DNA of 64,000 bases from Asterias rubens (lineage: Eukaryota; Echinodermata; Asteroidea; Forcipulatida; Asteriidae): the NCBI RefSeq assembly GCF_902459465.1, contig NC_047063.1:3348001-3412000 (forward strand), in the 5' to 3' direction. Position numbers and translations under genes: made by a program. Shown piece after piece: positions 19,901 through 26,820 of this stretch. Within the stretch, counting starts at the first letter, position 1, and every line of letters begins with the position of its first letter. The notes below the pieces were generated by a model that saw only the letters and a list, made by a program, of their open reading frames with translations, was not told where the DNA came from and made no database searches.

Positions 19901-21075
19901 TCATTATTATCTCGCAACTTTGACGCCCAATTGAGTTCAAATTTTCACAGGTTTGTTTTTTTACGCAAATGATGAGATACACCAAGTGAGAAGACTGGTC
20001 TTTGTCAATTACCAATAGTGTCCGCTGCCTTTAATTCTCAAGATCAGCATCATTAAGCTGGGGAAAATGTGGATTGACATTTTAGGTGCCACCATCTGAC
20101 ATGTATGTGAAGCGATTTTGTAACTTTGTTATAAATTATATTTATATTCCCAGCTCGAGGACAGAAAAAAACAGTTCCACGTTCTCATCAGTTCTATCCA
20201 AGAATTACAGAGAATTCTAGACGGTGAGTTGACAAGTTTTCAGTTCTCTTTTAGGGGTGCAACAAAGAAAAATCAATGTAACAAAGACATCAAGAGTGTC
20301 ATGGCCGAGTGTTTAAGAGCATTGAATTCAAGTTCTGGTGCTCAGTCACCAGAGTGTGGGTTCGAATCCCGGTCGTGACACTTGTGTCCTTGAGCAAGAT
20401 ACTTTACTATAATTGCTTCTCTTCACCCTGGGGTATAAATGGGTACTTGCGAGGAGAGAGATATGCAGTCAAATTCTATTGCGGATGTGATATGAGTGAA
20501 ACACCCTAGTCGTTTTGTATATACAAAGGCAGCTAATACATTAACAAGATTGGATAGGTTTCCACCGTTGTTCCTCAATATCATTGTGTTATGTTTGACA
20601 GATATTGCTTCATGTATTTGCTCTCAAAGAAATGGTCGGCCTATCAAGTACAATTACATTTTACACTGTTTTAATGTGAGGTGAGAGACTTATAATTTTC
20701 CCCCAACATTTATAATACATTAAGGATAGGCCTGATACTGATAGGAGGAAACAAAGGCGATCGCCTCCATGCCTCCTGGTCACTGCCTCGATGCCCTTGA
20801 AATGCTGTGCAGTAGAAATTTACAATTAGCTCAAAGGTTGCCCTTTACTTAAAAAAAAAGCCACGGTGCCCTTGCCCTTTTAAAAACGAAGTGCACAGGC
20901 CTGTAAGGACTGAGACAAATGTGTGCATCGTTAAACTGAATATGACCTTGGAGCCCCTCCTAAAGATTTATATATTTTGTTCACTTTTTCCACAGAGGAT
21001 GACAAAGGGCTTGAAATTCAAATGGATACCACACTAGACAGCTCCATGGATACAAGCGTCGGTGAGAAACGGTAG
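8922..21075 (+). CDS. THOC7: THOC7, THO/TREX complex subunit 7
   Basis: Seven coding exons: 8922-8931, 10081-10201, 16064-16191, 17078-17222, 18897-18963, 20154-20223 and 20996-21075. Every intron is GT-AG and every junction keeps frame, giving 206 aa (vertebrate THOC7 about 204). The first exon is only ten bases (ATGGCCGATG). Exon 2 gives the conserved N-terminus DDEVIRRRLLIEGESGGDDR and the FIKWCNS motif. Exons 3-4 give LAQVEFSMEKTKLIHDMN and RKNRQEYDALAKVI, the family signature. Residues about 75-180 are heptad-rich coiled coil and the last 25 or so are acidic. THOC7 is the small coiled-coil subunit of THO, which couples transcription to mRNA export in the nucleus. Intron 2 is long (5.9 kb) because a retrotransposon lies in it. 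An in-frame GTGAG near 21061 is probably not used. Confidence 0.96.
9690..10017 (+). mobile_element. TTAA-type MITE, family A, truncated copy 5
   Basis: The 5' end is replaced, but the body ('gagagctgttgataatataa', 'gagatacaccaagtgagaag') and a TIR-like right end ('accaaaggtgtctttaaag') match the family. It lies in THOC7 intron 1, just before exon 2. Confidence 0.75.
10397..10540 (-). repeat. Split direct repeat B2 (3' end of DIRS element)
   Basis: A 144-bp copy of B1 at 14603-14746, starting 'tttcatgctccttcgcttcg' on the plus strand. It forms the 3' terminus of the minus-strand element. Confidence 0.93.
10886..10939 (-). repeat. 54-base poly(A) tract (poly-T on plus strand)
   Basis: An uninterrupted T run on the plus strand lies between the recombinase stop codon (10961) and repeat B2. 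On the element's sense strand it is poly(A). It may be a captured poly(A) tail or an expanded A-run. Length is likely unreliable in sequencing. Confidence 0.85.
10961..14327 (-). CDS. DIRS/PAT pol: RT, RNase H, MT-like, tyrosine recombinase
   Basis: Open frame 14327-12036 continues, through a predicted 94-bp intron (donor at 12071, acceptor ending 11978), into the recombinase frame 11977-10961; the junction keeps frame and gives about 1090 aa. RT motifs are FSFDLKSGYHHI (A), LPFGLSSAPLLFTKMM (B) and ALYLDDGF (C). RNase H has CGDASAVGSGAIL, FTDSQSAARIV and DKADFVSR. A DAM-methyltransferase-like domain follows (FSVDCFAS, AGVDALAQDW, VPPVLLIPSVL). The recombinase has the catalytic set LFRHDE, HSMR, HGRW and a Tyr in NRYIK. 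No stop interrupts the domains, so it may be active. The start is uncertain: the first ATGs overlap the zinc-knuckle exon of gag in another frame, and about 100 residues before RT have no known domain. Without splicing, RT and recombinase would be separate ORFs. Confidence 0.9.
11978..12071 (-). other. Predicted intron inside DIRS pol
   Basis: On the minus strand CCA|GTATGT gives a donor and a pyrimidine-rich tract ending TGTATAG gives the acceptor. It contains the stop codon of the RT frame. Removing it joins RT/MT to the recombinase in frame. Prediction only; introns are known in DIRS-order elements. Confidence 0.65.
14041..15327 (-). CDS. DIRS/PAT gag with zinc knuckle, two exons
   Basis: Exon 1 is 15327-14790 and exon 2 is 14336-14041, separated by a predicted 453-bp intron; the junction keeps frame and gives about 277 aa. 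Exon 1 begins MANAEEHGSALSTELLFEKF, is helical and charged (Lys/Glu-rich, likely coiled coil near residues 60-165), and fits a DIRS-type gag. Exon 2 adds a CCHC zinc knuckle, CFSCRMPGHWARECP (C-x2-C-x4-H-x4-C), then a Ser/Pro/Thr-rich tail. Read without splicing, exon 1 would run into repeat B1 and end at 14674 with no zinc finger. The start lies 11 bp from repeat A1, which holds a TATA-like sequence. Nucleic-acid binding is inferred from the knuckle. Confidence 0.8.
14381..14604 (-). repeat. Split direct repeat A2
   Basis: A 224-bp copy of A1 at 15338-15561. It meets B1 at 14603-14604, so A2B1 reproduces the joined ends of a circular intermediate. Confidence 0.93.
14603..14746 (-). repeat. 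Split direct repeat B1
   Basis: Copy of B2 at 10397-10540. Together with A2 it forms the internal template region needed to regenerate the ends in PAT/Ngaro-type elements. Confidence 0.93.
15338..15561 (-). repeat. Split direct repeat A1 (5' end of DIRS element)
   Basis: The 5' terminus of the minus-strand element, matching A2. It carries the likely promoter. Confidence 0.93.
15418..15430 (-). promoter_or_regulatory. TATA-like box in A1
   Basis: GGATATATAAAGC on the minus strand, about 90 bp before the gag start codon. The same sequence exists in A2 (about 14461-14473). Confidence 0.5.
15562..15725. repeat. Older dispersed repeat hit by the DIRS element
   Basis: 'ttgtctccatgcccctggtc' and 'attgcctaatgccttggtgc' continue the 'ggaggcaacaaaggc' left of the element (10378-10396). 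The same family, without insertion, is at about 20752-20885. Confidence 0.7.
15727..16016 (+). mobile_element. Short element with Penelope-like tail
   Basis: It begins TTTGCGGTAACACCATGTG and ends in 'tctcaacgtttcgaatagct' plus 'agtcatcgtcaggagactga', the tail typical of Penelope-like elements. A related shorter copy lies at 18992-19120. No ORF. It ends about 50 bp before THOC7 exon 3. Confidence 0.5.
16230..16979 (+). repeat. 56-bp minisatellite, about 13 copies
   Basis: The unit 'ggctctaattcctggggatg' / 'ggtggtagggctgagctgca' / 'ctgtgggtataggggag' repeats with period 56 bp and few changes. It lies in THOC7 intron 3, starting about 40 bp after exon 3, and ends in a T-rich run. Open frames through it are repeat artefacts (56 is not a multiple of 3). 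Confidence 0.95.
16979..17005. repeat. Poly-T tract
   Basis: A T run broken by one A follows the minisatellite. It is too far from THOC7 exon 4 to be its polypyrimidine tract. Confidence 0.8.
17284..17671 (-). mobile_element. TTAA-type MITE, family A, complete copy 6
   Basis: Complete copy: TTAA-GGGCAGTGGACACTATTGG at the left and CCAATAGTGTCCACTGCC-TTTAA at the right. It lies in THOC7 intron 4. Its right TTAA is also the left TTAA of the next element. Confidence 0.92.
17668..18247 (+). mobile_element. TTAA-type MITE, family B
   Basis: Starts TTAAAGCCATTGGACACTTTCGG, followed by 'gtattgtccaaggcccacac', and ends 'aaagtacatagaccctttaa'. It has a family A-like middle ('aacctgtgaaaatttaggct') but different ends, so the families are related mosaics. 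Confidence 0.7.
18244..18615 (+). mobile_element. TTAA-type MITE, family C
   Basis: TTAAAGAGAAGGTACACGTTTG at the left and CAAACGTGTACCTTCCCTTTT at the right are inverted. The body matches family A. A small hairpin 'aaaagacttctagctagaag' sits in the middle. The third TTAA element in a row. Confidence 0.8.
18992..19120 (+). mobile_element. Short element with Penelope-like tail, copy 2
   Basis: TTTGCGGTAACACCATGT at the start, then 'tttcaactcaacgattcgat' and 'tgctctgatcgtcttctggg', a Penelope-like tail. It begins about 30 bp after THOC7 exon 5. Confidence 0.5.
19668..20034 (+). mobile_element. TTAA-type MITE, family A, complete copy 7
   Basis: TTAA-AGGCAGTGGACACTATTGG on the left and CCAATAGTGTCCGCTGCCT-TTAA on the right, 367 bp. 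The clearest full-length copy in the window. It lies in THOC7 intron 5. Confidence 0.95.
20294..20505 (+). mobile_element. tRNA-derived SINE
   Basis: An A box (TGGCCGAGTGTT) and a B box (GGTTCGAATCC) with a long variable-arm-like insert resemble a Leu/Ser tRNA. 'cacttgtgtccttgagcaag' follows. No intact acceptor stem or RNA fold, so it is not a functional tRNA gene. The last 44 bp recur at 22752-22795. Confidence 0.85.
20752..20885. repeat. Dispersed repeat, unoccupied copy
   Basis: 'ggaggaaacaaaggcgatcg' then 'cctccatgcctcctggtcac' and 'gcagtagaaatttacaatta' match the flanks of the DIRS insertion, here without an insertion. Confidence 0.7.
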
Positions 21076-21339
21076 CGTCAAAAGAACATTTTTGTAAAAA
21101 GGACAAAGTCGCTTGGATTTTGGCTACCATCATCACAAATTCTTGGGACTCTGCGTGGATGTCTTGAAGTTTGTGAATGCATCTTGGAGATGTCACCACA
21201 GGATGTTTTATTTTTTGCGGAATATTGGTTGTTGTTTTGTCTGCTGACTGACCTGGAAATTCCAATGGACCATGGATTTTGGATCACCTTAATTTGAGTA
21301 TAATCACCAGAAGTAAAGGCCATTGTGACACATGAGCCA

Positions 21340-21486
21340 GGGGCCGATTTCACAAAGAGCTAAAATTGATTGCAACTGCAAATCAGTCATAGTTGCTTAG
21401 TAAAGTGTGATGTCACAATGCAAATCACTACGGTGATACTGACAATTTGTCTTACGATGGATGTTATTGCTTTGTGAAATCGAGCC
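21340..21486 (+). mobile_element. Short TIR MITE (GGGCCGATTTCACAAAG)
   Basis: About 147 bp with inverted ends GGGGCCGATTTCACAAAG and CTTTGTGAAATCGAGCC, no ORF, just beyond the THOC7 stop codon. It may be part of the 3' UTR. Confidence 0.75.
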
Positions 21487-21639
21487 AAGGTCTTGTATTT
21501 GTAAACTGGCCATGCTGACTCATCTGTCCCAATGAGTGTGTCAATCTAAAAACAATGTTGTGCAAACACTATGGGTTATTGTAGTTACCTCTAGCCCAGG
21601 AGGCCTTTCACACTAAAATAAATACTACAGTAACATCCA

Positions 21640-21834
21640 GGGCCCAATTTCATAAAGCTGCTTAAGCATAAAAAGCAGCTAAGGTAATTTTGCTTACCGG
21701 AATAAGGTTACCAGCCAAACTGCAATGTATTGTGTTCAAGTTGTCACCGGTATCCTGCTCATTTCTGCTAAAAAGCAGGAAATTTCTAAGCAATATTTTT
21801 CTGCTTCTAAAAGCAGCTCTATGAAATTGGGCCC
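21640..21834 (+). mobile_element. Palindromic MITE (GGGCCCAATTTCATA)
   Basis: A 195-bp element with 24-bp inverted ends differing at one base (GGGCCCAATTTCATAAAGCT at the left). No ORF and no clear target duplication. Confidence 0.85.
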
Positions 21835-22519
21835 TGAGGATCTTAATACAAATAAGCCATTTGCATGTTAGATTTGACTAATGTCTGGTACAATGATGTG
21901 CTTGATCACAAGTTACCGCTTACATTTGAATTCCTCAGACTATCGAGACAGTTGCTACACGTCACATGATTGGGGGCAAACTTTTGCATAGTTACGTAAG
22001 AGATAGTAACCCAACCCATAGACAATTCTGAATGGTGTGTTTAAGTCACAACGTTACCAGGGTCTGCTCATCTGGAGGTTGCTATACAAAAGCTTGCCCT
22101 GAACCATTTGACATAGCAACTGTCTCTATAGTCTGAGGAACTCAAATGTAAGCAATACATTGTGACTAAGCAAGTCATTGTACAAGATATTATTCAAATC
22201 TAACTCGCAAATTTCAAAGCTCCATAATTCAAACCTTATTAGTGTAAGAAGCTATTCCTCCGGCACGTACATTTTTTGGTGGTCGGTTTTGGTTGTCAGT
22301 TATTCTTGGTAAATCTGTTGCATAAAAACATCACTGACATCGATAGTGCTTTGTGGTCAGTTTCAAATATGACAGTTACCTACATGTACATGCATATTGT
22401 AGTTCCATTAAAAGAACTTAAAGCTTTTTAAACACTTATGTCATAGTGTTTAAATCAGAGTTAAAACCTCTTAGAAGTAAACTGCAAATGTTTAACTTTC
22501 ACCAAATTGTATTGATGCT

Positions 22520-23100
22520 ACGCACACCTGCTTCGAGTGGCGCTCAATGTATGCTGGGAGGACCAATGAGGACCTATATGGCGTCCTACCTATGGTCGGA
22601 AACCAAATCACAGCCTGTCAGATGCAGTTAACAGGCCACCTAACAGGTAGCCTGAACATCTGACGTCACACTTCGAGGTTCGTGAAAAACGCCAGAGACC
22701 TGCCTCCAGCCGGCGTGTACATTCACCTTTGACCTACATTCATTCCACATAGAGAGATATGCAGTCAAATTCTATTGCGGATGTGATATGAGTGTTCTGT
22801 TTGGGCATCTATGGAAAACTCATGTCACCGCACCTTTTTCCAATGAAAACATTGCATCCAATGGAATCACTGAATCTTTGTAGACGGGACATGGGCCCAG
22901 TTTACCTTACGGCACCTGGAGTTGGTCAATCACCAAGTCAATCTCTGGAAACCATTTCATGGACACAGAAGACGAGGGTGCTGCAAAAGGACACTGGTGT
23001 AGAATCAACAGATGAACTGGCCACCCTCATGCAAGATCGATGCACTTGGAAAAGCTATACTCGGAGCCTGCCTGTGGGCGACCGAGTGCGTGAGTGAGTA
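22520..23100 (+). pseudogene. Decayed LINE ORF2 3' end
   Basis: Broken frames resemble the C-terminal tail of an endonuclease/RT LINE protein: NEDLYGVLPMVGNQITACQM near 22565-22630, then DTGVESTDELATLMQDRCTW near 23000-23050. The two blocks are separated by about 350 bp of unrelated sequence that includes a SINE tail. The frames contain shifts, so it is a remnant. The exact LINE clade cannot be set. The second block is repeated, reversed, at the window end. Confidence 0.6.
22752..22795 (+). repeat. 44-bp copy of SINE tail
   Basis: Matches 20457-20500 ('agagagatatgcagtcaaat' onward) without the rest of the SINE. Confidence 0.8.
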
Positions 23101-23182
23101 TAACGTCTGTAATCAGGAAAATGGGTAAGTTGAAAGAAAGCACAATAAACATAAATACTTTGGTCGATGTCCAGCTTAAAGG

Positions 23183-23390
23183 CTCTGTTTTTTAATTTAT
23201 TATTACTCAAAGTAATTGGTACTTAGCAATGGAAAATATAAACCACTTTGTGAAACGGCTCCTTCTGAAGTAACCTAGTCTTTAAATAGGGTAATTTCTA
23301 ACTCAAATATTAAAAGACTTGTCTTTTATTTGGCATCTGAAAGCTTACAAATTTGTACAACAAGGGTGTTTTTCCTTAATATTCTTTAAT
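23183..23390 (+). mobile_element. Family A/C-like MITE remnant
   Basis: 'ttgtgaaacggctccttctg' and a truncated centre match the family. Both ends are lost. Confidence 0.5.
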
Positions 23391-23394
23391 ATTC

Positions 23395-23908
23395 TTTTAA
23401 TAATAATATCGAAGTCTTATATAGCGCACGTGAGTACCCTTACCATACAAAACTGCTTATTAAGCAGTATGTTAGCAGTCCGTAAGCAGTCATTGACAAT
23501 GAATGCTTAGTTAGGCAGTCATAAGTAGTCAAGAGAATAACTAAGATATTCAAACTTTCAGAAAGATAGGTGGTTGCAGTGATGAATTCTGAGACCCAAT
23601 TATTTAGCACCTTACATGTATAAGGGTTTACAAGGTGCTACGGCACATACAATGTACACCAGCCACAGCCAGGAACACCGGGGCGAACCCCTTCTCTTTT
23701 CGATAAGTGCACTGGGTTCTTTTACATGCGTTACACAATACATGGGGCCAACGGCTTTACGTTCCATCCGAAGGACCAAGCAATGGTTAAGTGTCTTGCT
23801 AAAGGACACAAGTGTCACGGCTTTGCATTTGAACCCACACTCTGCTGATCAGAAACACCAGAGTTTGAATTAGATGCTCTTAACCGCTCAGCCACGACAC
23901 TTGCAATG
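23395..23908 (-). mobile_element. tRNA-derived SINE, about 510 bp
   Basis: The minus strand reads 'gtgtcgtggctgagcggtta', B-box region 'gtgtgggttcaaatgc', 'cacttgtgtcctttagcaag', 'gcatgtaaaagaacccagtg' and ends in 'cgctatataagacttcgata' plus a TTA/ATT-rich tail. The most complete SINE in the left arm. Confidence 0.85.
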
Positions 23909-24128
23909 GACCCTTCCCATGAAATATGCTAATTACATTCACGCATGCGTACAGACCCTGTTGGTTGGCAAACACCATAGAGTTGTGCACTAAGCAAACG
24001 CACAATCGCGTCTGCGTCACGCACCCGTTAGCCGTGTACAAAACAGCGCGATGTTCCCTCATTTTGCCAACCAAAACGTCAGTGCGCACGCGCTACGTGC
24101 AATTTACATATTTCATGGGAAGGGTCTA
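23907..24128. mobile_element. Palindromic MITE (GACCCTTCCCATGAAATATG)
   Basis: About 220 bp with long imperfect inverted ends, GACCCTTCCCATGAAATATG at the left and its inverse at the right, facing TTGGTTGGCAAA / TTTGCCAACCAA inside. CpG-rich. It abuts the SINE head. Short frames here are repeat artefacts. Confidence 0.8.
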
Positions 24129-24619
24129 TTGCGATGACTAGCTGAATCTAAATTGATTGAGAATGCGGGTCATACTAAACATGTCCAGTGCCTTTAAGTG
24201 CTTTGTATTATGTTGGTATCATGGGTAACCAGCTACCTAAAATTAATTTTTTGCCTGTGCCTTGAAACATTCGTGTGGCATGTAAGCTCATGTGCACCAC
24301 CTTTCATGTGCACATCTGTTTTACAGAAGTATTAAAGAAACAATATGCATGATTATTTTCTATTGCCTTGTATATTATCAAGTTTTGCCCTAAAATGCAC
24401 AAGGCTATTGACCCAATTCATTTGACGTCATCATCAGAATAATCTTGGATGTGCCATATTGGTGGGCTAGGTCACTGCGTTATACAGCGAAGTGCGCATT
24501 TTAGATGACGCGGCATTTACACGTAAGTCTATTGACCACCAAACTGGTGAGCGTGGCAGAGTCGCCGTGTGTGACGTGCGTCCAAGGGGTCCATATGTTA
24601 TAATTTCACTCTCTTTACT

Positions 24620-25560
24620 TACTTACACTTGCACCCCTCATAGCTAAAGTGACTTTATGTAATGCCTGTGTGTATGTATTGTACCCTAAGTACAAATGAG
24701 TATAGAAATGTGAAGTTTGCCAATTGGCAGCCCTCATAACCAAAGTGACTTCATGGTATGCCCTTTGGATTCATTTTTATTACTTTCATATTAGTATAGA
24801 CTCTTCATCAAGGGTTCCAGTTGCCTTTTATTCACTTTACTATCTGTATGAGTAAAAACACTTCTTCAAGTTTTCCAAATGTCACCCCTCATAAGCAAAG
24901 TTCCTTTATGGTATAAAAATAATAATAATAATAGCGGCTTCTTATATAGCATATATGTCCGTCACTCAGTGACACTCCTTGCGCTGTAACATACAGTATT
25001 ACCTGGGACTAGGTATGGGACTATACAGTATTATGTGGGACTAGGTATGAATTATGAGAACTAATTTGTAGCACCATGAAGTGTTTAACAAGGTGCTGTG
25101 GTAACCCCTTCTCTTTTTGATAAGTGCACTGAGGTTCTTTTACATGCGTTACATAATACATGGGGCCAACGGCTTAGCGTCCAATCCGAAGGACGAAGCA
25201 ATGGTTAAGTATCTTGCTAAAGGACACAAGTGTCACGGCTGGGGATTTGAACCTTTTTGTTACCATTTTACTTGACACTCTTTAATGGTATGACTTTTTG
25301 TGTTCTTTTTACTCTTCGTACATATGAATGTAGAGACTATGCATGTTTTCCAGTTGGCACCCCTCATTACTGGAGTGACTTTATGGTACGCTTTTTGTGT
25401 TTAATTCACCTTCTGAACAATAGTATGTGTATTGACACCTCGTCAAGTTTTCCAATTGGGACCCTTCATAACTAAAGTGGATTTATGGTATGCATTTTTC
25501 CCCCATTTTACTCTCTATACATATATACATTGGTATGTGCGGAGGGTGAATTTAATACCA
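24620..25560. repeat. Degenerate tandem array, about 130-bp units
   Basis: Units repeat 'ttggcacccctcataactaa', 'agtgactttatggtatgcc' and 'tcgtcaagttttccaattgg' at irregular spacing, with a SINE (24905-25255) inside. One unit just beyond (25721-25775) is inverted. Confidence 0.75.
24905..25255 (-). mobile_element. tRNA-derived SINE, head-truncated
   Basis: Minus strand: 'cacttgtgtcctttagcaag', 'gcatgtaaaagaacctcagt' and a tail ending 'gctatataagaagccgctat' then (TTA)n. The tRNA head is lost. Confidence 0.8.
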
Positions 25561-25577
25561 AAAAGGCATACCGGCAC

Positions 25578-25722
25578 AAAGTCAGGCCGAGTCCGAAACG
25601 ACGACTTCGGCTACAGCTACGGCTAGATCGCGCGCGTCTGCCTATTCTTCAACACTGGTAGACGCGCTGATCTAGACGTAGAGCTGTAGCCGAAGTCGTC
25701 GTTTCGGACACGGCCTCACTTT
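25578..25722. mobile_element. Long hairpin (foldback) element, 145 bp
   Basis: Two arms of about 60 bp (from AGGCCGAGTCCGAAACGACG at the left) fold with a loop of about 16 bases. GC-rich in an AT-rich array. The palindrome continues into flanking AAAGT/ACTTT. Confidence 0.85.
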
Positions 25723-26189
25723 GGTTATGAGGGGTGCCAATTGGAAAACTTGACGAAGTGTTGATACACATGTGCAGAAGGGCTGTGAGGCCAAAATTCC
25801 AACGCCTTTAACTGCATGGGTTCTATTTTCCCTAATTTTCTGAATACGCGCCCAACTGGCAGTAGAAAATCGGGCCAGAAACGCGGATCGCTACAGCTCG
25901 GTGAGGGGAGGGAGCGAGGGGTCGCGATAGTTGAGAGTGAGTTTGAATAATCACGTCCTGCACTGAGAATACATTTTTTTTGCACGTGTTGAGAACGAGT
26001 TCGATGCCGTTGGGGTTTTCAAGTATTTCTTTGTTGCAGCTTCAAGGCGTACAGCTTTTAGTTGTCCTGCAAAAAGCGAATTTTAGTGTACTTTGCTTCA
26101 CAAAAATTGAATTCTCAATGGCTCCTTTTGACAACAGTCACGAACAGCAGCAATTTCTTGAGGCAATGTTTTTTGTCCTGTGTTATTAG

Positions 26190-26376
26190 AGTTAGCTGTA
26201 TCATCTGGCTGTTCAGTACTGCACAGAGACTCCACAATCGGGACATCATCGGTGCAGGCGCGAACATCTTCAGTGCCAGTGTTGCAGCATACAGTTGACC
26301 ATGGAGCTATTGACGCACCCCACGCCCAACATGAAGTCACTTCGAACCCAAGTCACTTCGTACCAAAGTCACAACC
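26190..26376 (+). CDS. Possible internal exon, unknown protein
   Basis: TTATTAG acceptor and ACC|GTAAGT donor border a 187-bp stretch open in one plus frame, encoding a Ser/Thr/Val/His-rich peptide (ELAVSSGCSVLH...). The opposite strand is also open. No family recognised and no partner exons found. A copy lies in the right arm. Confidence 0.25.
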
Positions 26377-26472
26377 GTAAGTTTCTTGAGTCGATCTTAT
26401 CCACAAATCATCAAGTATATTTTTGAACAGAGCACATTTTGTTTTGATTGAAAATTCTGTTTCCGAGATGCA

Positions 26473-26820
26473 TTAAAGGCAGTGGACACTAATAATATTG
26501 GTAATTACTCAAAATAATTATTAGCATAAAACCTTATTACGAGAAATGGGGAGCTGTTGATGGTTTAAAAAACTGTGAGAAACGGATCCCTCTGAAGTAA
26601 CGTAGTTTTTGAGAAAGAAGTAATTTTCCACGAATTTGATTTCGAGACCTCAGATTTAGAATTTGAGGTCTCGCAATCAAGCATTTGAAAGCACACAACT
26701 TGTGTGACAACAGTGTTTTTCCTTCCATTATTATTTCGCTATTTCGACGACCAATTGAGCTCAAATTCCCACAGGTTTGATAATTCATGCATATGTTGAG
26801 ATACACCAAGTGATTTTGAG
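26473..26820 (+). mobile_element. TTAA-type MITE, family A, joined to tandem array
   Basis: TTAA-AGGCAGTGGACACTA at the left, full family body, but the right end is replaced by the start of the 1.43-kb tandem unit ('caccaagtgattttgaggcc'). Confidence 0.85.

Noticed and set aside
20297-20385. Functional tRNA gene
   Set aside because: A and B boxes are present but stems do not pair well and a SINE body follows; many similar copies exist.
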